Shown here in pieces: positions 1 to 8,667 of a stretch of DNA of 46,768 nucleotides. Numbering within the stretch: position 1 is the stretch's first letter; each line of letters begins with the position of its first letter. Below the pieces are notes generated by a model. That model did no database searches. It was not told the origin of the DNA and saw nothing but the letters and a program-made list of their open reading frames with translations. Both the position numbers and the translations under genes were made by a program. Origin of the DNA: an uncultured Mailhella sp. (lineage in GTDB: Bacteria > Desulfobacterota > Desulfovibrionia > Desulfovibrionales > Desulfovibrionaceae). The stretch is taken from NCBI GenBank assembly GCA_910577155.1, contig CAJTMS010000011.1:1-46768 (forward strand), read 5' to 3'.

Positions 1-1352
1 ATATTTTTCGGAAGTGCAAATTGAATGATTGTTCCTTTGCCAAGAGCAGAAGAAACGGTGATTTTTCCCTGATGAGCTTCAAAAATCCATTTTACTAAGG
101 AAAGACCCAAGCCAAAACCGGAATATTCTTTTTTATTGCGTGCGGCATCTACTTGATAAAAACGTTCCCAGATTTTGGGTAAATCATGTTCTGAAATACC
201 AATTCCGGTATCGGAAATTTTGCCGTGAATAGTATTTTCATTTTGGCTTAGGGTAAAATTAATTTTTCCGTGTTCCTTATTGTAGTGTATGGCATTGGAA
301 AAAAGATTGATTAAAGCACTGGTTAACAATGTGGGGTCGCCGTAGAAAAAAATAGCGTTTTCAATGGAAGAGGAAAAGAACAGTCCCTTTTCTTCTGCCA
401 GTTCTTTTTGCTGTTCGGCAATAATTTCGGCAAGTTCACTGAAATTAATGTTTTCCCGTTCCAGTATATCGGTATTTTGTTCTGCTTTGGTCAGCAAGAG
501 TAATTGGCTTGTCAGCTGAGAAATCTTTTTGGCATTCCATAAAATAGTATGCAGTGCTTTTTGATTTTCTGTGCTTTGTTCGTTTTCAAGGGCAAGTTCG
601 CATTGGGCGATAATGACGCTGATAGGTGTGCGGATTTCGTGGGAGGCATTGGAGGTAAACTGCTTTTCTTTTATGAAAGCCTGTTCTGTAGTTTCAAAAA
701 GTGCGTCAAAGGTACGGGCAAGGGCATGGATTTCGTCCCGGGATTTTCCGGGTAATTGTATACGCAGGGAGAAATCTCTTTTATTTTGGATTTCTTGTGC
801 CGTTGTAATAATATGTTCAATGGGCTGAAAGGATTTATTAATAAATAAGCGGGATAAAATAATGGTTAAAAATGCCAGTAAGGGCAAAAAGGCAAGAATA
901 GTATAAAAAAGTATGCTGAATGTTTGTTTTGCTGAGGCAACAGAAATAATCCCCCGCACAAAAATTTTTTTGCTTTGTATTTCTTTTTGAATATCGTAAA
1001 TATAAAAATGCCCTGTTGTTTTGAGCCTGTTTATTGTGAAATCAGTATAGACAGGAAAATTTTGCGGTATTTCCCCATAAATAAATTCTTTCTTGTCGTC
1101 ATAGAGTGATGTGTAAATATTATCTTGCACGAAATAGAGGGAATTGAGGAAAATTCCGCTGTCGCGAAAGCGTATTCGTCCGGCATTTTCTTCAATTGCG
1201 GCAATGAGTTCATTTTTTATTGTGGACTCTTTTTGTTCTTTTCCCGCAATAAGAAGCAGGGTGAGAAAGAGAAGGACAAATAAAAAAATACTGATACTGA
1301 TAAGAATAGTCAGTTTACCCTTAATGCCCGGGGAAAAAAATTTATTCTTCAC
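1..1352 (-). CDS. Sensor histidine kinase (3' end cut by window edge)
   Basis: Membrane histidine kinase, partner of the adjacent response regulator. I translated it by hand because no stop lies inside the window. The start is a GTG at 1352, overlapping the regulator's stop by 11 bases, which is typical of translational coupling. Features in order: membrane segment about residues 14-36, a periplasmic sensor region of about 110 residues, second membrane segment about 146-168, a HAMP-like linker, the H-box ASHEIRTP with His238, then the ATPase N-box (LINLFSNAIHYN), G1 (DTGIGIS), F-box (ERFYQVD) and G2 (GFGLGLSL). The visible part is about 450 residues, and only a few C-terminal residues are probably missing. 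The periplasmic part has no recognisable sensor fold, so the stimulus is unknown. The layout resembles CusS/ArlS-type kinases. Confidence 0.93.
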   Translation of the reverse strand, partial: MKNKFFSPGIKGKLTILISISIFLFVLLFLTLLLIAGKEQKESTIKNELIAAIEENAGRIRFRDSGIFLNSLYFVQDNIYTSLYDDKKEFIYGEIPQNFPVYTDFTINRLKTTGHFYIYDIQKEIQSKKIFVRGIISVASAKQTFSILFYTILAFLPLLAFLTIILSRLFINKSFQPIEHIITTAQEIQNKRDFSLRIQLPGKSRDEIHALARTFDALFETTEQAFIKEKQFTSNASHEIRTPISVIIAQCELALENEQSTENQKALHTILWNAKKISQLTSQLLLLTKAEQNTDILERENINFSELAEIIAEQQKELAEEKGLFFSSSIENAIFFYGDPTLLTSALINLFSNAIHYNKEHGKINFTLSQNENTIHGKISDTGIGISEHDLPKIWERFYQVDAARNKKEYSGFGLGLSLVKWIFEAHQGKITVSSALGKGTIIQFALPKN

Positions 1353-2013
1353 GGATAACATAGCCTTGTCCGCGTATGGTATGGATGAGTTTTATTGCAT
1401 GTCCTTCATCAATTTTTTTTCGCAGATATCTGATGTATACATCAATAATATTGGAATTGCCGTCGTAGTCATAATTCCAAATATGCTGGTTGAGGGTTTC
1501 ACGTGAAAGAACCTGCCCTTTATGGATAAGCAGATAAAAAAGCAGGGTATATTCTTTTGAGGATAAGGAAACAAGGATATTATTGCGGGTCACTGTTTTT
1601 GTTTTATCGTCAAGAATAAGATCCGCAATTTGGTATATGTGCTGAGCCTGTTTTGAATCTCTGCGGATAAGAACGCGGATACGTGCAGATAATTCTTCAA
1701 AGGCAAAAGGTTTTACCATGTAATCATCAGCACCTAAATCAAGTCCTTTGACTTTATCTTCAATACTGTCTTTGGCGGTAAGGATGAGTACAGGCGTCAA
1801 ATTATTTTTGTTTCGGATAAAGGAGAGAATTTCCAGACCGCTCATGTTGGGAAGCATAATATCAAGAATGATTAAATCGTATTCCGCACCCTCAATATAG
1901 GCTATTGCCTCATTTCCCAAGTGGCAGGAATCAATGGTATAATGTTCTTTTTTTAGTTTTTCGCAGATAAGTCTGTTTAAAGAAATATCATCTTCTACAA
2001 CTAAAATTCTCAT
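1342..2013 (-). CDS. OmpR-family response regulator
   Basis: DNA-binding response regulator of 223 residues, the normal length for the OmpR/PhoB family. The receiver domain (about 1-120) shows the acidic pair D8/D9, the phospho-acceptor D51 in LIILDIMLP, the conserved Thr in LTAKD and the Lys in the YMVKPF switch. The C-terminal winged helix (about 128-223) ends in the typical wing sequence VYIRYLRKKID...IRGQGYVI. It lies 6 bases after the 95-residue gene and overlaps the histidine kinase start, so the three form one operon. The target genes cannot be read from the sequence. Seen: all phosphorylation residues are intact. Inferred: it is phosphorylated by the neighbouring kinase. Confidence 0.96.
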   Translation of the reverse strand: MRILVVEDDISLNRLICEKLKKEHYTIDSCHLGNEAIAYIEGAEYDLIILDIMLPNMSGLEILSFIRNKNNLTPVLILTAKDSIEDKVKGLDLGADDYMVKPFAFEELSARIRVLIRRDSKQAQHIYQIADLILDDKTKTVTRNNILVSLSSKEYTLLFYLLIHKGQVLSRETLNQHIWNYDYDGNSNIIDVYIRYLRKKIDEGHAIKLIHTIRGQGYVIREE

Positions 2014-2019
2014 GATATA

Positions 2020-2307
2020 TTATTCATGGGCAGGGCTAAACAAATCATTTTCGTCAAGTTCGTCTAAAACAGTATAGGAACAGACGTGGATTTTTGTGCA
2101 GTCCTCTTCTTCACAAGGATTAAGCATACATTTTGCGCTGACAAAATTGCTGACCATATCAATAAAATCAATTCCTGCTCCTTTTGCAAGGATAGGATAT
2201 TCAATTTCTTCACCGTCTTGAATGGTTCGCAGGGCAACCTTGCATTTTGAAGCGTTGAAAGAAAGGGGAACTATACTTCCTTTGATGGTTATTTGTGACT
2301 CAGCCAT
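2020..2307 (-). CDS. Conserved-looking hypothetical protein, first gene of two-component operon
   Basis: A 95-residue soluble protein that I do not recognise. It has no signal peptide or membrane segment. The N-terminal half looks like beta strands (ITIKGSIVPLSF...CKVALRTIQDGEEIEYPIL). The C-terminal half has four cysteines (one in SAKCMLNP, CEEEDC, one in IHVCSY) and an acidic tail. The cysteines could bind a metal or be redox-active, but no known motif is complete. A ribosome site (AAAAGGA) lies 11 bases before the ATG. It ends 6 bases from the response regulator, so it is probably co-transcribed with the two-component system and may be a small cytoplasmic accessory of it. Confidence 0.75.
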   Translation of the reverse strand: MAESQITIKGSIVPLSFNASKCKVALRTIQDGEEIEYPILAKGAGIDFIDMVSNFVSAKCMLNPCEEEDCTKIHVCSYTVLDELDENDLFSPAHE

Positions 2308-2402
2308 GAAACCGATATTCCTTTTTATATGATTTTTTTATTTCTTAGGATATTTTTTTTAATTTTGTCAAGTATTTCACAATTTATTTTTAGAGAATTT
2401 TT

Positions 2403-2411
2403 TGCTATAGT
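2403..2411 (+). promoter_or_regulatory. Extended -10 promoter for the HIT gene
   Basis: TGCTATAGT fits an extended -10 element (TGnTATAAT-like) and lies 17 bases before the HIT gene's ATG. There is no good -35, as expected for extended -10 promoters. Judged by eye only. Confidence 0.4.
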
Positions 2412-2428
2412 GATTTTGCGGAGGCGAT

Positions 2429-2932
2429 ATGAGAACAATGTGGGCACCTTGGAGAATGGAATATATCCGTTCTCCCAAAAAGAAAAACGGCTGTGTGTTT
2501 TGTCTGAAAAGCTTTGACAGGAAAATAACGGCGGAAGATACAAAACGGCTTGTGGTATATAAGGGAAATTTTGTCTATGTCATGTTAAACCGCTACCCCT
2601 ATGCGGCAGGGCATCTTATGGTTATCCCTTATCGGCACTGCATGGATTTAACGGATCTTTTAGATGAAGAGCGGAATGAATTTATGGATGTTATTAACCT
2701 TTCCTGCAAGGCCATTCGGAAGGTTTGCCACCCTGACGGCATTAACATGGGAATAAATTTGGGCAAAGCTGCCGGAGCAGGTATCAGTGAGCATTTGCAC
2801 GGTCATTTAGTTCCGCGCTGGGAAGGAGATTCCCAATTTATTGCGGTGGTGGCGGATGTTCGGCTTATTCCGGAACGGCTTGAAACAATGCAAAAAACTT
2901 TTGCTCTTGCTTTTAAGGAAATAATAGATTAA
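2429..2932 (+). CDS. HIT-family nucleotide hydrolase/phosphorylase
   Basis: Cytosolic histidine-triad protein of 167 residues. The opening MRTMWAPWRMEYIRSPKK is typical of the bacterial HIT subgroup related to AP4A phosphorylase. A CVFC pair follows at about residues 22-25, then the mid-domain stretch LNRYPYAAGHLMVIPYRH, and the signature triad near 120 (SEHLHGHLVPRW) whose His residues carry the nucleotidyl intermediate. The substrate is probably a dinucleoside polyphosphate or nucleoside phosphoramidate; the exact substrate is not readable. A strong ribosome site (GGAGG) precedes the ATG by 5 bases, which fixes the start. It is the first gene of a plus-strand group leading to mutS. Confidence 0.93.
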   Translation: MRTMWAPWRMEYIRSPKKKNGCVFCLKSFDRKITAEDTKRLVVYKGNFVYVMLNRYPYAAGHLMVIPYRHCMDLTDLLDEERNEFMDVINLSCKAIRKVCHPDGINMGINLGKAAGAGISEHLHGHLVPRWEGDSQFIAVVADVRLIPERLETMQKTFALAFKEIID

Positions 2933-2980
2933 TAATATTTTACCGTATGGTGATATTGATAAGAATGTATAGGAGTGGTT

Positions 2981-3391
2981 ATGCGTTACTTAAAAGTCTT
3001 TTTTTTAGTTCTTGTTTTCTTTATTGTCATGATGTTTTTTGTGCAAAATCAAGCGTCATTTGCTGATCCTGTGGTTTTGAAATTAGATTTGCTTGTTATT
3101 GAGCCTATTGAAACAATACCACTTCCTTTATATTCTGTTATGCTTATCTGTTTTGCTTTGGGAGCATTTCTTGTTCTTCTCATGCTCATGTGGGACAGAG
3201 TGGCTCTTAGCTCTCGTGTTATGGCTGCCCGCCGCCGTGCCAATGCTTTTGAAAAAAAGCTTAATAAGGTGGAATCAGAACTTTCTTCGCTTACAACAAA
3301 ATATTCCGACAGTGAAAATAAATTAAAAGCTGAACTTGAGGCAACACAAAAGCGTTTGGATTCAGTTCTGCGCGCTTCCGATCCTGAATAA
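2981..3391 (+). CDS. LapA-domain (DUF1049-like) inner-membrane protein
   Basis: A 136-residue membrane protein. The start is the ATG at 2981, chosen over an upstream in-frame GTG (2975) because AGGAG lies 5 bases before it. Segment 1 (about 3-22, LKVFFLVLVFFIVMMFFVQNQ) and segment 2 (about 48-70) frame a short loop, as in LapA/DUF1049 proteins, where the NQ after the first helix is typical. The C-terminal 55 residues are charged and predicted coiled coil. E. coli LapA works with LapB in control of lipopolysaccharide synthesis, but no lapB is adjacent here, so that role is only suggested. It ends 7 bases before mutS. Confidence 0.82.
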   Translation: MRYLKVFFLVLVFFIVMMFFVQNQASFADPVVLKLDLLVIEPIETIPLPLYSVMLICFALGAFLVLLMLMWDRVALSSRVMAARRRANAFEKKLNKVESELSSLTTKYSDSENKLKAELEATQKRLDSVLRASDPE

Positions 3392-3398
3392 CTGATAT

Positions 3399-6098
3399 AT
3401 GCAATTACCGGAAAATTTTAAACTGACCCCCATGTATGAGCAGTATCTTGGGATAAAGGAACAATATCCTGATACTATCCTCTTTTATCGCATGGGGGAT
3501 TTTTATGAGCTTTTTTTCCATGATGCGGAAATTGCCGCTAAGGAACTGCAGCTTGCCCTGACAAGCAGGAATAAGGGCGATTATATCCCCATGTGCGGAA
3601 TTCCTTGGCATGCTGCTGATGCGTATTTCAGCCAAATGGTGGAAAAGGGATACAAGGTTGCCATTTGTGATCAGGTGGAGGATCCGAAAAGCGCAAAAGG
3701 GCTCGTCAAGCGGGAAGTTACCAAAATTTTAACTGCCGGCACTGTTATTGACGATGCGAATTTGGAGGCAAAGCAGCATACTTTTTTAGGGGCAGTTTTT
3801 TGGCAGGAAAATGCCGGAGCTTTTGCATGGCTTGATGTTTCAACGGGTGCTTGGACAGGCGTGCAGGTTTCCAAAGAAAGTGAGCTTTGGCAATGGGTTT
3901 ATAAGGTTGATCCTAAAGAACTTCTTGTTGCAGCGGGTATGGAAATTCCTGAGCTCATAAAAATTAATGGAAAAACACAGCTTGTTTATTTAAATGCTTC
4001 CAGCCATTTTGATTTAAAGCGTTCTGAAAAACGTGTTTTGGAAGTGCAGAAAGTTCAGGAACTTTCCGCGCTTGGTTTAGAAAAAAAGCCTGTTCTGGTG
4101 CGTGTGTGCGGGGCAATAGTAGCCTATATCGAACAAACGCAAAAATATGTTCCTTCCTATCTCTCCGCTTTTGAGCCCATGGATACGGGAATGTTTATGG
4201 TTATTGATGAAGTAACCGAGAGAAATTTAGAGATTTTTCGCCGTTATGACGGCAAAAAAGGGCTGGGGACGCTGTGGCATGAGCTTGATTTGTGTCAAAC
4301 CCCAATGGGAGGGCGTTTACTGGAAGAACGTCTGCGGTATCCGTATAAAGATATTGCACGGATTATCCTGCACCAAGATGTTGTCAGCCATTTTTTTGCA
4401 AATCCGAAAAAACTGCAGGCATTACGCGGTCTTTTGGATAAGGTCTATGATTTGGAACGGCTTTCCACACGTATTAGTGTGAACCGGTTTTATCCCAAAG
4501 ATTTTTTAGCCCTGCGGGACAGTCTGGCGTATTTACCGGATATTTTTTCTGTTTTACAGCAAGAAGATAATATCCTTCCCACAGATAAAAGCTTGAATTT
4601 TGAGAATGTCCCTGAAGGGCTGGGGCGTTTGCTCAAAAAATGGGACAGCTGTGTTGATATATATACATTGTTATCACAATCCTTGCTCGATACTGTCCCG
4701 CAGCAAATTACCGAGGGTATGCTGTTTAAAGTTGGGTATCACCCTGAACTAGATGAGCTCATTGATGTTATGGAACATGGGGAAGCTCGCTTGCAGGCCC
4801 TTTTGGTGCATGAACAGGAAAAATCCGATTTACCCAAGCTGAAGATGGGCTATAACCGAGTTTTTGGGTATTATTTTGAGTTAAGCAAGGCGCAACATCA
4901 GGAAGTACCGGCTTATTTTGAACGCAGGCAAAGTCTTGTCAATGCAGAGCGCTTTGTGACGCCGGAGCTGAAAGAGCTGGAGAATAAACTGCTTTCTGCT
5001 TCTGAAAAGCGCAATGAATTGGAATATCGTTTATTTCAGGAACTGCGGCAAAAAATTGCCGATGAGCGTCCCAGACTTCTTTTTATGGCAGGATTACTTG
5101 CACAAATCGATTATTGGCAGGCATTAGCGGAATGTGCCAGAAAAAAAGACTGGGCAAAGCCTCTGCTTGATGAAGGCAGCAGCATTGAAATAAAGGACGG
5201 CAGACATCCCGTTGTCGAATCCGTTATTGGCAAATCCCATTTCATTCCCAATGATTTGCTTGTTGATGAAAAAAGGCGTCTTTTATTGATTACAGGACCG
5301 AATATGGCAGGTAAGTCAACGGTACTGCGGCAGTCAGCGCTTATCTGCATGCTTGCACAAATGGGATCCTTTGTTCCTGCAAGCTTTGCCAAAATCGGTA
5401 TTGTGGACAGGATTTTTTCCCGTGTGGGTGCATCTGATAATATCAGTCAGGGGCAAAGTACCTTTATGGTTGAAATGATGGAAACAGCACGGATTTTGCG
5501 TCAGTCAACCAAGAAAAGTTTTGTGATTTTAGATGAAATAGGGCGCGGAACAAGCACATTTGACGGTTTGGCGCTTGCTTGGGCTGTGGCGGAAGAATTA
5601 TTAAAACGTGCAGGCGGGCAAATCCGTACGCTTTTTGCAACCCATTACCATGAACTGACTGCGCTTGAGGGGAAAATTTCCGGCGTTTTCAATATGAATA
5701 TTGCCATAAAAGAATGGAATAACGATATTGTCTTTTTACGAAAGCTCATTCCGGGACCGGCGGATAAGAGTTATGGGGTAGAAGTGGCAAGGCTTGCCGG
5801 GGTGCCTTCCCATGTTGTGCACAGGGCAAAGGAACTTCTTGCACTGCTTGAAGAAAATAAGGAAAAAGCAGAAAAAAGGGTTGAGCTTGTGCTTTTACCG
5901 GGACTTGAGCCGACAAAAGATTTGCCGGAAGAGAAAAAACAGGAAGCGATTTCTTCAAAAACTGTTGAAGAGGAAATAGAAAAAGCATTAAAAGAAAATC
6001 CCATTTTAAAAGAATTGTCAGAAATTAATTTAAATACTTTAACACCGCTGGACTGCATGCGTTTGCTTTTTGAGTGGAAAGAAAAATTATCCTCATGA
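3399..6098 (+). CDS. mutS: DNA mismatch repair protein MutS
   Basis: Mismatch-recognition ATPase of methyl-directed repair, 899 residues (family usual 850-900). The mismatch-binding N-terminal domain contains the FYELF motif (FYRMGDFYELFF, about residues 29-40), whose Phe and Glu contact the mispaired base. The connector, core and clamp regions follow, with HPELDEL and the FGYYFELSKAQ segment near 480-495. The ABC-type ATPase holds Walker A (TGPNMAGKST, about 632-641), the signature region DNISQGQSTFMVEM, Walker B (VILDEIGRGTST) and the switch His in LFATHYHEL. A helical dimerisation tail ends the protein. All key residues are present. It overlaps the lipoprotein gene by four bases (ATGA). 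No mutL is in the window. Confidence 0.98.
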   Translation: MQLPENFKLTPMYEQYLGIKEQYPDTILFYRMGDFYELFFHDAEIAAKELQLALTSRNKGDYIPMCGIPWHAADAYFSQMVEKGYKVAICDQVEDPKSAKGLVKREVTKILTAGTVIDDANLEAKQHTFLGAVFWQENAGAFAWLDVSTGAWTGVQVSKESELWQWVYKVDPKELLVAAGMEIPELIKINGKTQLVYLNASSHFDLKRSEKRVLEVQKVQELSALGLEKKPVLVRVCGAIVAYIEQTQKYVPSYLSAFEPMDTGMFMVIDEVTERNLEIFRRYDGKKGLGTLWHELDLCQTPMGGRLLEERLRYPYKDIARIILHQDVVSHFFANPKKLQALRGLLDKVYDLERLSTRISVNRFYPKDFLALRDSLAYLPDIFSVLQQEDNILPTDKSLNFENVPEGLGRLLKKWDSCVDIYTLLSQSLLDTVPQQITEGMLFKVGYHPELDELIDVMEHGEARLQALLVHEQEKSDLPKLKMGYNRVFGYYFELSKAQHQEVPAYFERRQSLVNAERFVTPELKELENKLLSASEKRNELEYRLFQELRQKIADERPRLLFMAGLLAQIDYWQALAECARKKDWAKPLLDEGSSIEIKDGRHPVVESVIGKSHFIPNDLLVDEKRRLLLITGPNMAGKSTVLRQSALICMLAQMGSFVPASFAKIGIVDRIFSRVGASDNISQGQSTFMVEMMETARILRQSTKKSFVILDEIGRGTSTFDGLALAWAVAEELLKRAGGQIRTLFATHYHELTALEGKISGVFNMNIAIKEWNNDIVFLRKLIPGPADKSYGVEVARLAGVPSHVVHRAKELLALLEENKEKAEKRVELVLLPGLEPTKDLPEEKKQEAISSKTVEEEIEKALKENPILKELSEINLNTLTPLDCMRLLFEWKEKLSS

Positions 6099-6574
6099 TA
6101 AAAAAATTGCCTATGAAAAAATATAGTTTGTTCGCCGTCTGTTGTTTATTTATTTTTTGTGCTGCCTGCGGGAAAAAGGGCGATCCCCTGCCTCAAAAAG
6201 TAGACCAGCTTTTTAGCCTGCAAAATGTTTTTGTGATTTATAATCCGGAAGGCACCTTATCGGTGCAGGGCACAGTTGCGGGTGCTCTTGAAAACGTACA
6301 GGCTTTTACCCTTGAGCTTGAGGCTGTTGATGAAAACTGCATTGGCTGTCCCTTTGTTCCTGCTGAAAAATATTCAAAAACGCCTCAGGAAGTCTGGGGG
6401 CAAGACCGCAGTTCCGAGTTCAGCTTTTCTGTTTTGCCCTATACACAAAGCAGTGTGTACCGTTGGCGGCTTGTGGTGTATAATGCGGTTTCCGGTTTAA
6501 CCAATGTTGTTACACCCGTCTACAAAGTGAATAAACCCTTTGAAGAAATACGTGATTTTGTGGAAGTAAAGTAA
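6095..6574 (+). CDS. Small lipoprotein following mutS
   Basis: A predicted lipoprotein of 159 residues. The start is taken at 6095, where ATGA overlaps the mutS stop. An in-frame ATG at 6113 would also leave a full signal peptide, and an upstream GTG at 6074 is less likely. The signal MKKYSLFAVCCLFIFCAAC has a hydrophobic core ending in a lipobox (CAAC), followed by GKKGDP, which resembles the start of YifL/LptM-type lipoproteins. The mature part is beta-rich (LEAVDENCIGCPF..., YRWRLVVYNAVSGLTN) and may be a fibronectin-like fold. The function is unknown. Its coupling to mutS is a positional feature only. Confidence 0.8.
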   Translation: MIKKLPMKKYSLFAVCCLFIFCAACGKKGDPLPQKVDQLFSLQNVFVIYNPEGTLSVQGTVAGALENVQAFTLELEAVDENCIGCPFVPAEKYSKTPQEVWGQDRSSEFSFSVLPYTQSSVYRWRLVVYNAVSGLTNVVTPVYKVNKPFEEIRDFVEVK

Positions 6575-6649
6575 GATTGGCTGTTATACCGTTCATGACG
6601 GGATTAATATTCTGCATTATTATCATAATTGCTTCTTAAAAAAGACAGA

Positions 6650-7081
6650 TTATTTTTTCTCGATAACTTTTTCATGCGGTGCAACATCTTTTGTTATGAT
6701 TGCCCCTGCTGCAATAAGGGCGTTTTCCCCAATCGTGACGCCCGGTAAAATCGTTGCATTTGCCCCGATGCTTGCCCCTTTTTTGATGTGTATTTTTTCC
6801 GGCTTGAAATTTTTATTTTTTGAAACAGGATACTTATCATTGCAAAAAGTCGCATTTGGTCCAATGAAAACATTATCTTCTATGGTAATGCCATCATAGA
6901 GGAAAACACCGTTTTTGACAGTGACGTTATTGCCAATTTTTACATCATTTTCAATAAAACAATGGGAGCAAATATTGCAGTTATCACCAATTTCTGCATT
7001 TGGCAAAACAACACAAAATTGCCAGATAGAGGTATTTTCACCAATATTTTTTGATTGTACATCGGCGAGTGAATGTATCAA
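6650..7081 (-). CDS. fdtC: Left-handed beta-helix N-acetyltransferase (FdtC/QdtC type)
   Basis: A 143-residue hexapeptide-repeat acyltransferase. The text IGENTSIWQFCVVLPNAEIG, DNCNICSHCFIENDVKIG, NNVTVKNGVFLYDGI and EDNVFIGPNATFCND closely follows the FdtC/QdtC family, which transfers acetyl from acetyl-CoA to the 3-amino group of dTDP-3-amino-3,6-dideoxyhexoses. It is shorter than QdtC-type proteins but keeps the active-site loop and the final coils (GENALIAAGAIITKDV). Its start overlaps the stop of the ketoisomerase by four bases, so the two are translationally coupled. Last gene of a minus-strand group (GT2, fdtB, fdtA, fdtC). The galactose or glucose configuration of the product cannot be told from this enzyme. 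Confidence 0.85.
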   Translation of the reverse strand: MIHSLADVQSKNIGENTSIWQFCVVLPNAEIGDNCNICSHCFIENDVKIGNNVTVKNGVFLYDGITIEDNVFIGPNATFCNDKYPVSKNKNFKPEKIHIKKGASIGANATILPGVTIGENALIAAGAIITKDVAPHEKVIEKK

Positions 7082-7476
7082 TTTTGTACCTCTTTTAAAA
7101 AATCTTCATAATTTCTGATGTATTCGCTTTCATCATAATAATCACTGGCTAAAACCATGAGCTTGCAGCCGTAGGAAAAATTCCGCATTTCCCGCCACAT
7201 ATTTTTGCCTATATATAAGCCAATGTCAGGACGATTAAGCCATACTGTTTCGCGGTTTTTGCCGTCATCAAGGACAAATTCACATGCGCCGTCCATGGCA
7301 ACAATGATTTGTTCCATATTTTTATGGGCGTGTTTGCCCCGTTCCTGATTGGGAAGCGTATCAAAAATATAATATACCCGTTTGAGCTCAAAAGGGATAT
7401 TTCTTTCGCTTTCAAGAGAAACGAGTTTTCCTCTTTCATCACCCATCACTTTCATTTCTATTAATTTGTAATCCAT
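7078..7476 (-). CDS. fdtA: dTDP-4-keto-6-deoxyhexose 3,4-ketoisomerase (FdtA/QdtA, cupin)
   Basis: A 132-residue cupin that moves the keto group of dTDP-4-keto-6-deoxyglucose from C4 to C3, making the substrate of a C3 aminotransferase. The beta-barrel is marked by DERGKLVSLE near the N terminus and RGKHAHKNMEQIIVAMDG at about residues 46-63. The HAH pair carries the catalytic histidines in FdtA/QdtA. The length is normal for the family. It follows the aminotransferase by 9 bases and overlaps the acetyltransferase. FdtA gives the galacto product and QdtA the gluco product; the sequence alone does not decide which. The three genes together make an Fdt/Qdt pathway. Confidence 0.88.
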   Translation of the reverse strand: MDYKLIEMKVMGDERGKLVSLESERNIPFELKRVYYIFDTLPNQERGKHAHKNMEQIIVAMDGACEFVLDDGKNRETVWLNRPDIGLYIGKNMWREMRNFSYGCKLMVLASDYYDESEYIRNYEDFLKEVQN

Positions 7477-7485
7477 AAAAACTTC

Positions 7486-8577
7486 TTATGCTTTCCAGTT
7501 GTTGAGGGTTTCAATAATAAATTCTGCCTCGTTTTCCGATAAGACAGGGGATATCGGCAGGCTTAAAACTTCCCGGTGTATTTTTTCCGTAACGGGTAAA
7601 GAAAGGGCGCTATATTCTTTATAGGCTTCTTGCTTATGAGGAGGAATGGGATAATGGATAATGGTTTCAATGCCTTTTTCTTTTAAATAGGCTTGCAGTT
7701 CATCCCGTTTTGGTGAGCGAACAACAAAAACATGCCAAACATGCGCATTTTTCTCTCTTGCATGCGGTAAAGTAATGGCGGGATTATGAATGGAATGAAG
7801 ATATTTTTCCGCAATAGCGCGGCGTTTTTCATTGTCTTCATCTAAATATTGCAATTTTATATCCAAGACAGCGGCTTGGATTTCATCTAAACGGGAATTT
7901 ATCCCTTTATAAATATTATGATATTTTATATGGGAACCGTAGTTGGCAATAGCTTTGACTTTGAAATACAATTCTTCATCATTGCAGGTAATTGCCCCGC
8001 CGTCCCCCAGACAGCCTAGATTTTTCCCCGGATAAAAGGAAAAACCGGAAGCATCGCCTAAATTGCCGACGCGTTTATTTTGATAATACGCACCATGCGC
8101 CTGTGCTGAATCTTCAATAATTTTAAGGCGGTATTTTTTAGCCAGTTCCCATATTTTTTCCATGTCGCAGGCTTGTCCGTAAAGGTGCACAACCAGTATC
8201 GCCTTTGTTTTTTCCGTAATTTTTTCTTCAATACGATTTGGGTCAATGCAGTAGGTATCGATATCTGGTTCAACCAAAACAGGCGTACATCCGTTTTGCG
8301 TAATGGCGAGAATAGTCGCAATATAGGTATTTGCCGGAACAATGATTTCATCACCTTTGCCAAAACCATAGGCTTGGATAATAAGGCGCAGGGCATCGAG
8401 TCCGTTTCCGCAGCCAAGTGCATAGTTTGTACCGCAAAATTCAGCGAAGTGTTTGCAAAAATTTGTATTTTCATCACCAAGCAAATAGCGTGCACTGTCA
8501 TTAACAGCATTGAAACGGGCTGTTATCTCATTTTTAAAACGGGCGTTAATAGCTAGTAAGTCTAAAAATTTAATCAT
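7486..8577 (-). CDS. fdtB: dTDP-3-keto-6-deoxyhexose 3-aminotransferase (FdtB/QdtB type)
   Basis: A PLP enzyme of the DegT/DnrJ/EryC1/StrS family, 363 residues. The start is the ATG at 8577, preceded by AAAGGA at good spacing; an upstream in-frame GTG (8598) is less likely. Motifs: GCGNGLDALRLI (PLP phosphate binding), IIVPANTYIATILAI, VHLYGQACDM, IIEDSAQAHGAYYQN (Asp and Gln contacting PLP) and FSFYPGKNLGCLGDGGAI with the Schiff-base Lys of YPGKNLG. The YPGKNLG/GDGGA text is typical of FdtB/QdtB-like C3 transaminases. It receives the 3-keto sugar from FdtA and passes the 3-amino sugar to FdtC. A near-consensus promoter lies just upstream. Confidence 0.9.
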   Translation of the reverse strand: MIKFLDLLAINARFKNEITARFNAVNDSARYLLGDENTNFCKHFAEFCGTNYALGCGNGLDALRLIIQAYGFGKGDEIIVPANTYIATILAITQNGCTPVLVEPDIDTYCIDPNRIEEKITEKTKAILVVHLYGQACDMEKIWELAKKYRLKIIEDSAQAHGAYYQNKRVGNLGDASGFSFYPGKNLGCLGDGGAITCNDEELYFKVKAIANYGSHIKYHNIYKGINSRLDEIQAAVLDIKLQYLDEDNEKRRAIAEKYLHSIHNPAITLPHAREKNAHVWHVFVVRSPKRDELQAYLKEKGIETIIHYPIPPHKQEAYKEYSALSLPVTEKIHREVLSLPISPVLSENEAEFIIETLNNWKA

Positions 8578-8606
8578 CGCGTATCCTTTGCTTACCACTC
8601 ACTTTA

Positions 8607-8635
8607 ATTATGTATGATAATGCGAAACTTGTCAA
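8607..8635 (-). promoter_or_regulatory. Sigma-70-type promoter for fdtB
   Basis: On the minus strand, TTGACA (8630-8635) and CATAAT (8607-8612) are exactly 17 bases apart. That is 6/6 and 5/6 matches to the consensus, about 30 bases before the fdtB ATG. It gives fdtB-fdtA-fdtC their own promoter, separate from the upstream GT2 gene. Confidence 0.65.
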
Positions 8636-8667
8636 ATTAATGCAAGAAAGATAAAGAATAGAGTATG

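Noticed and set aside
6575..6649. Terminator between the lipoprotein gene and fdtC
   Set aside because: No stem longer than a few pairs with a T-run could be found, although the genes converge here.
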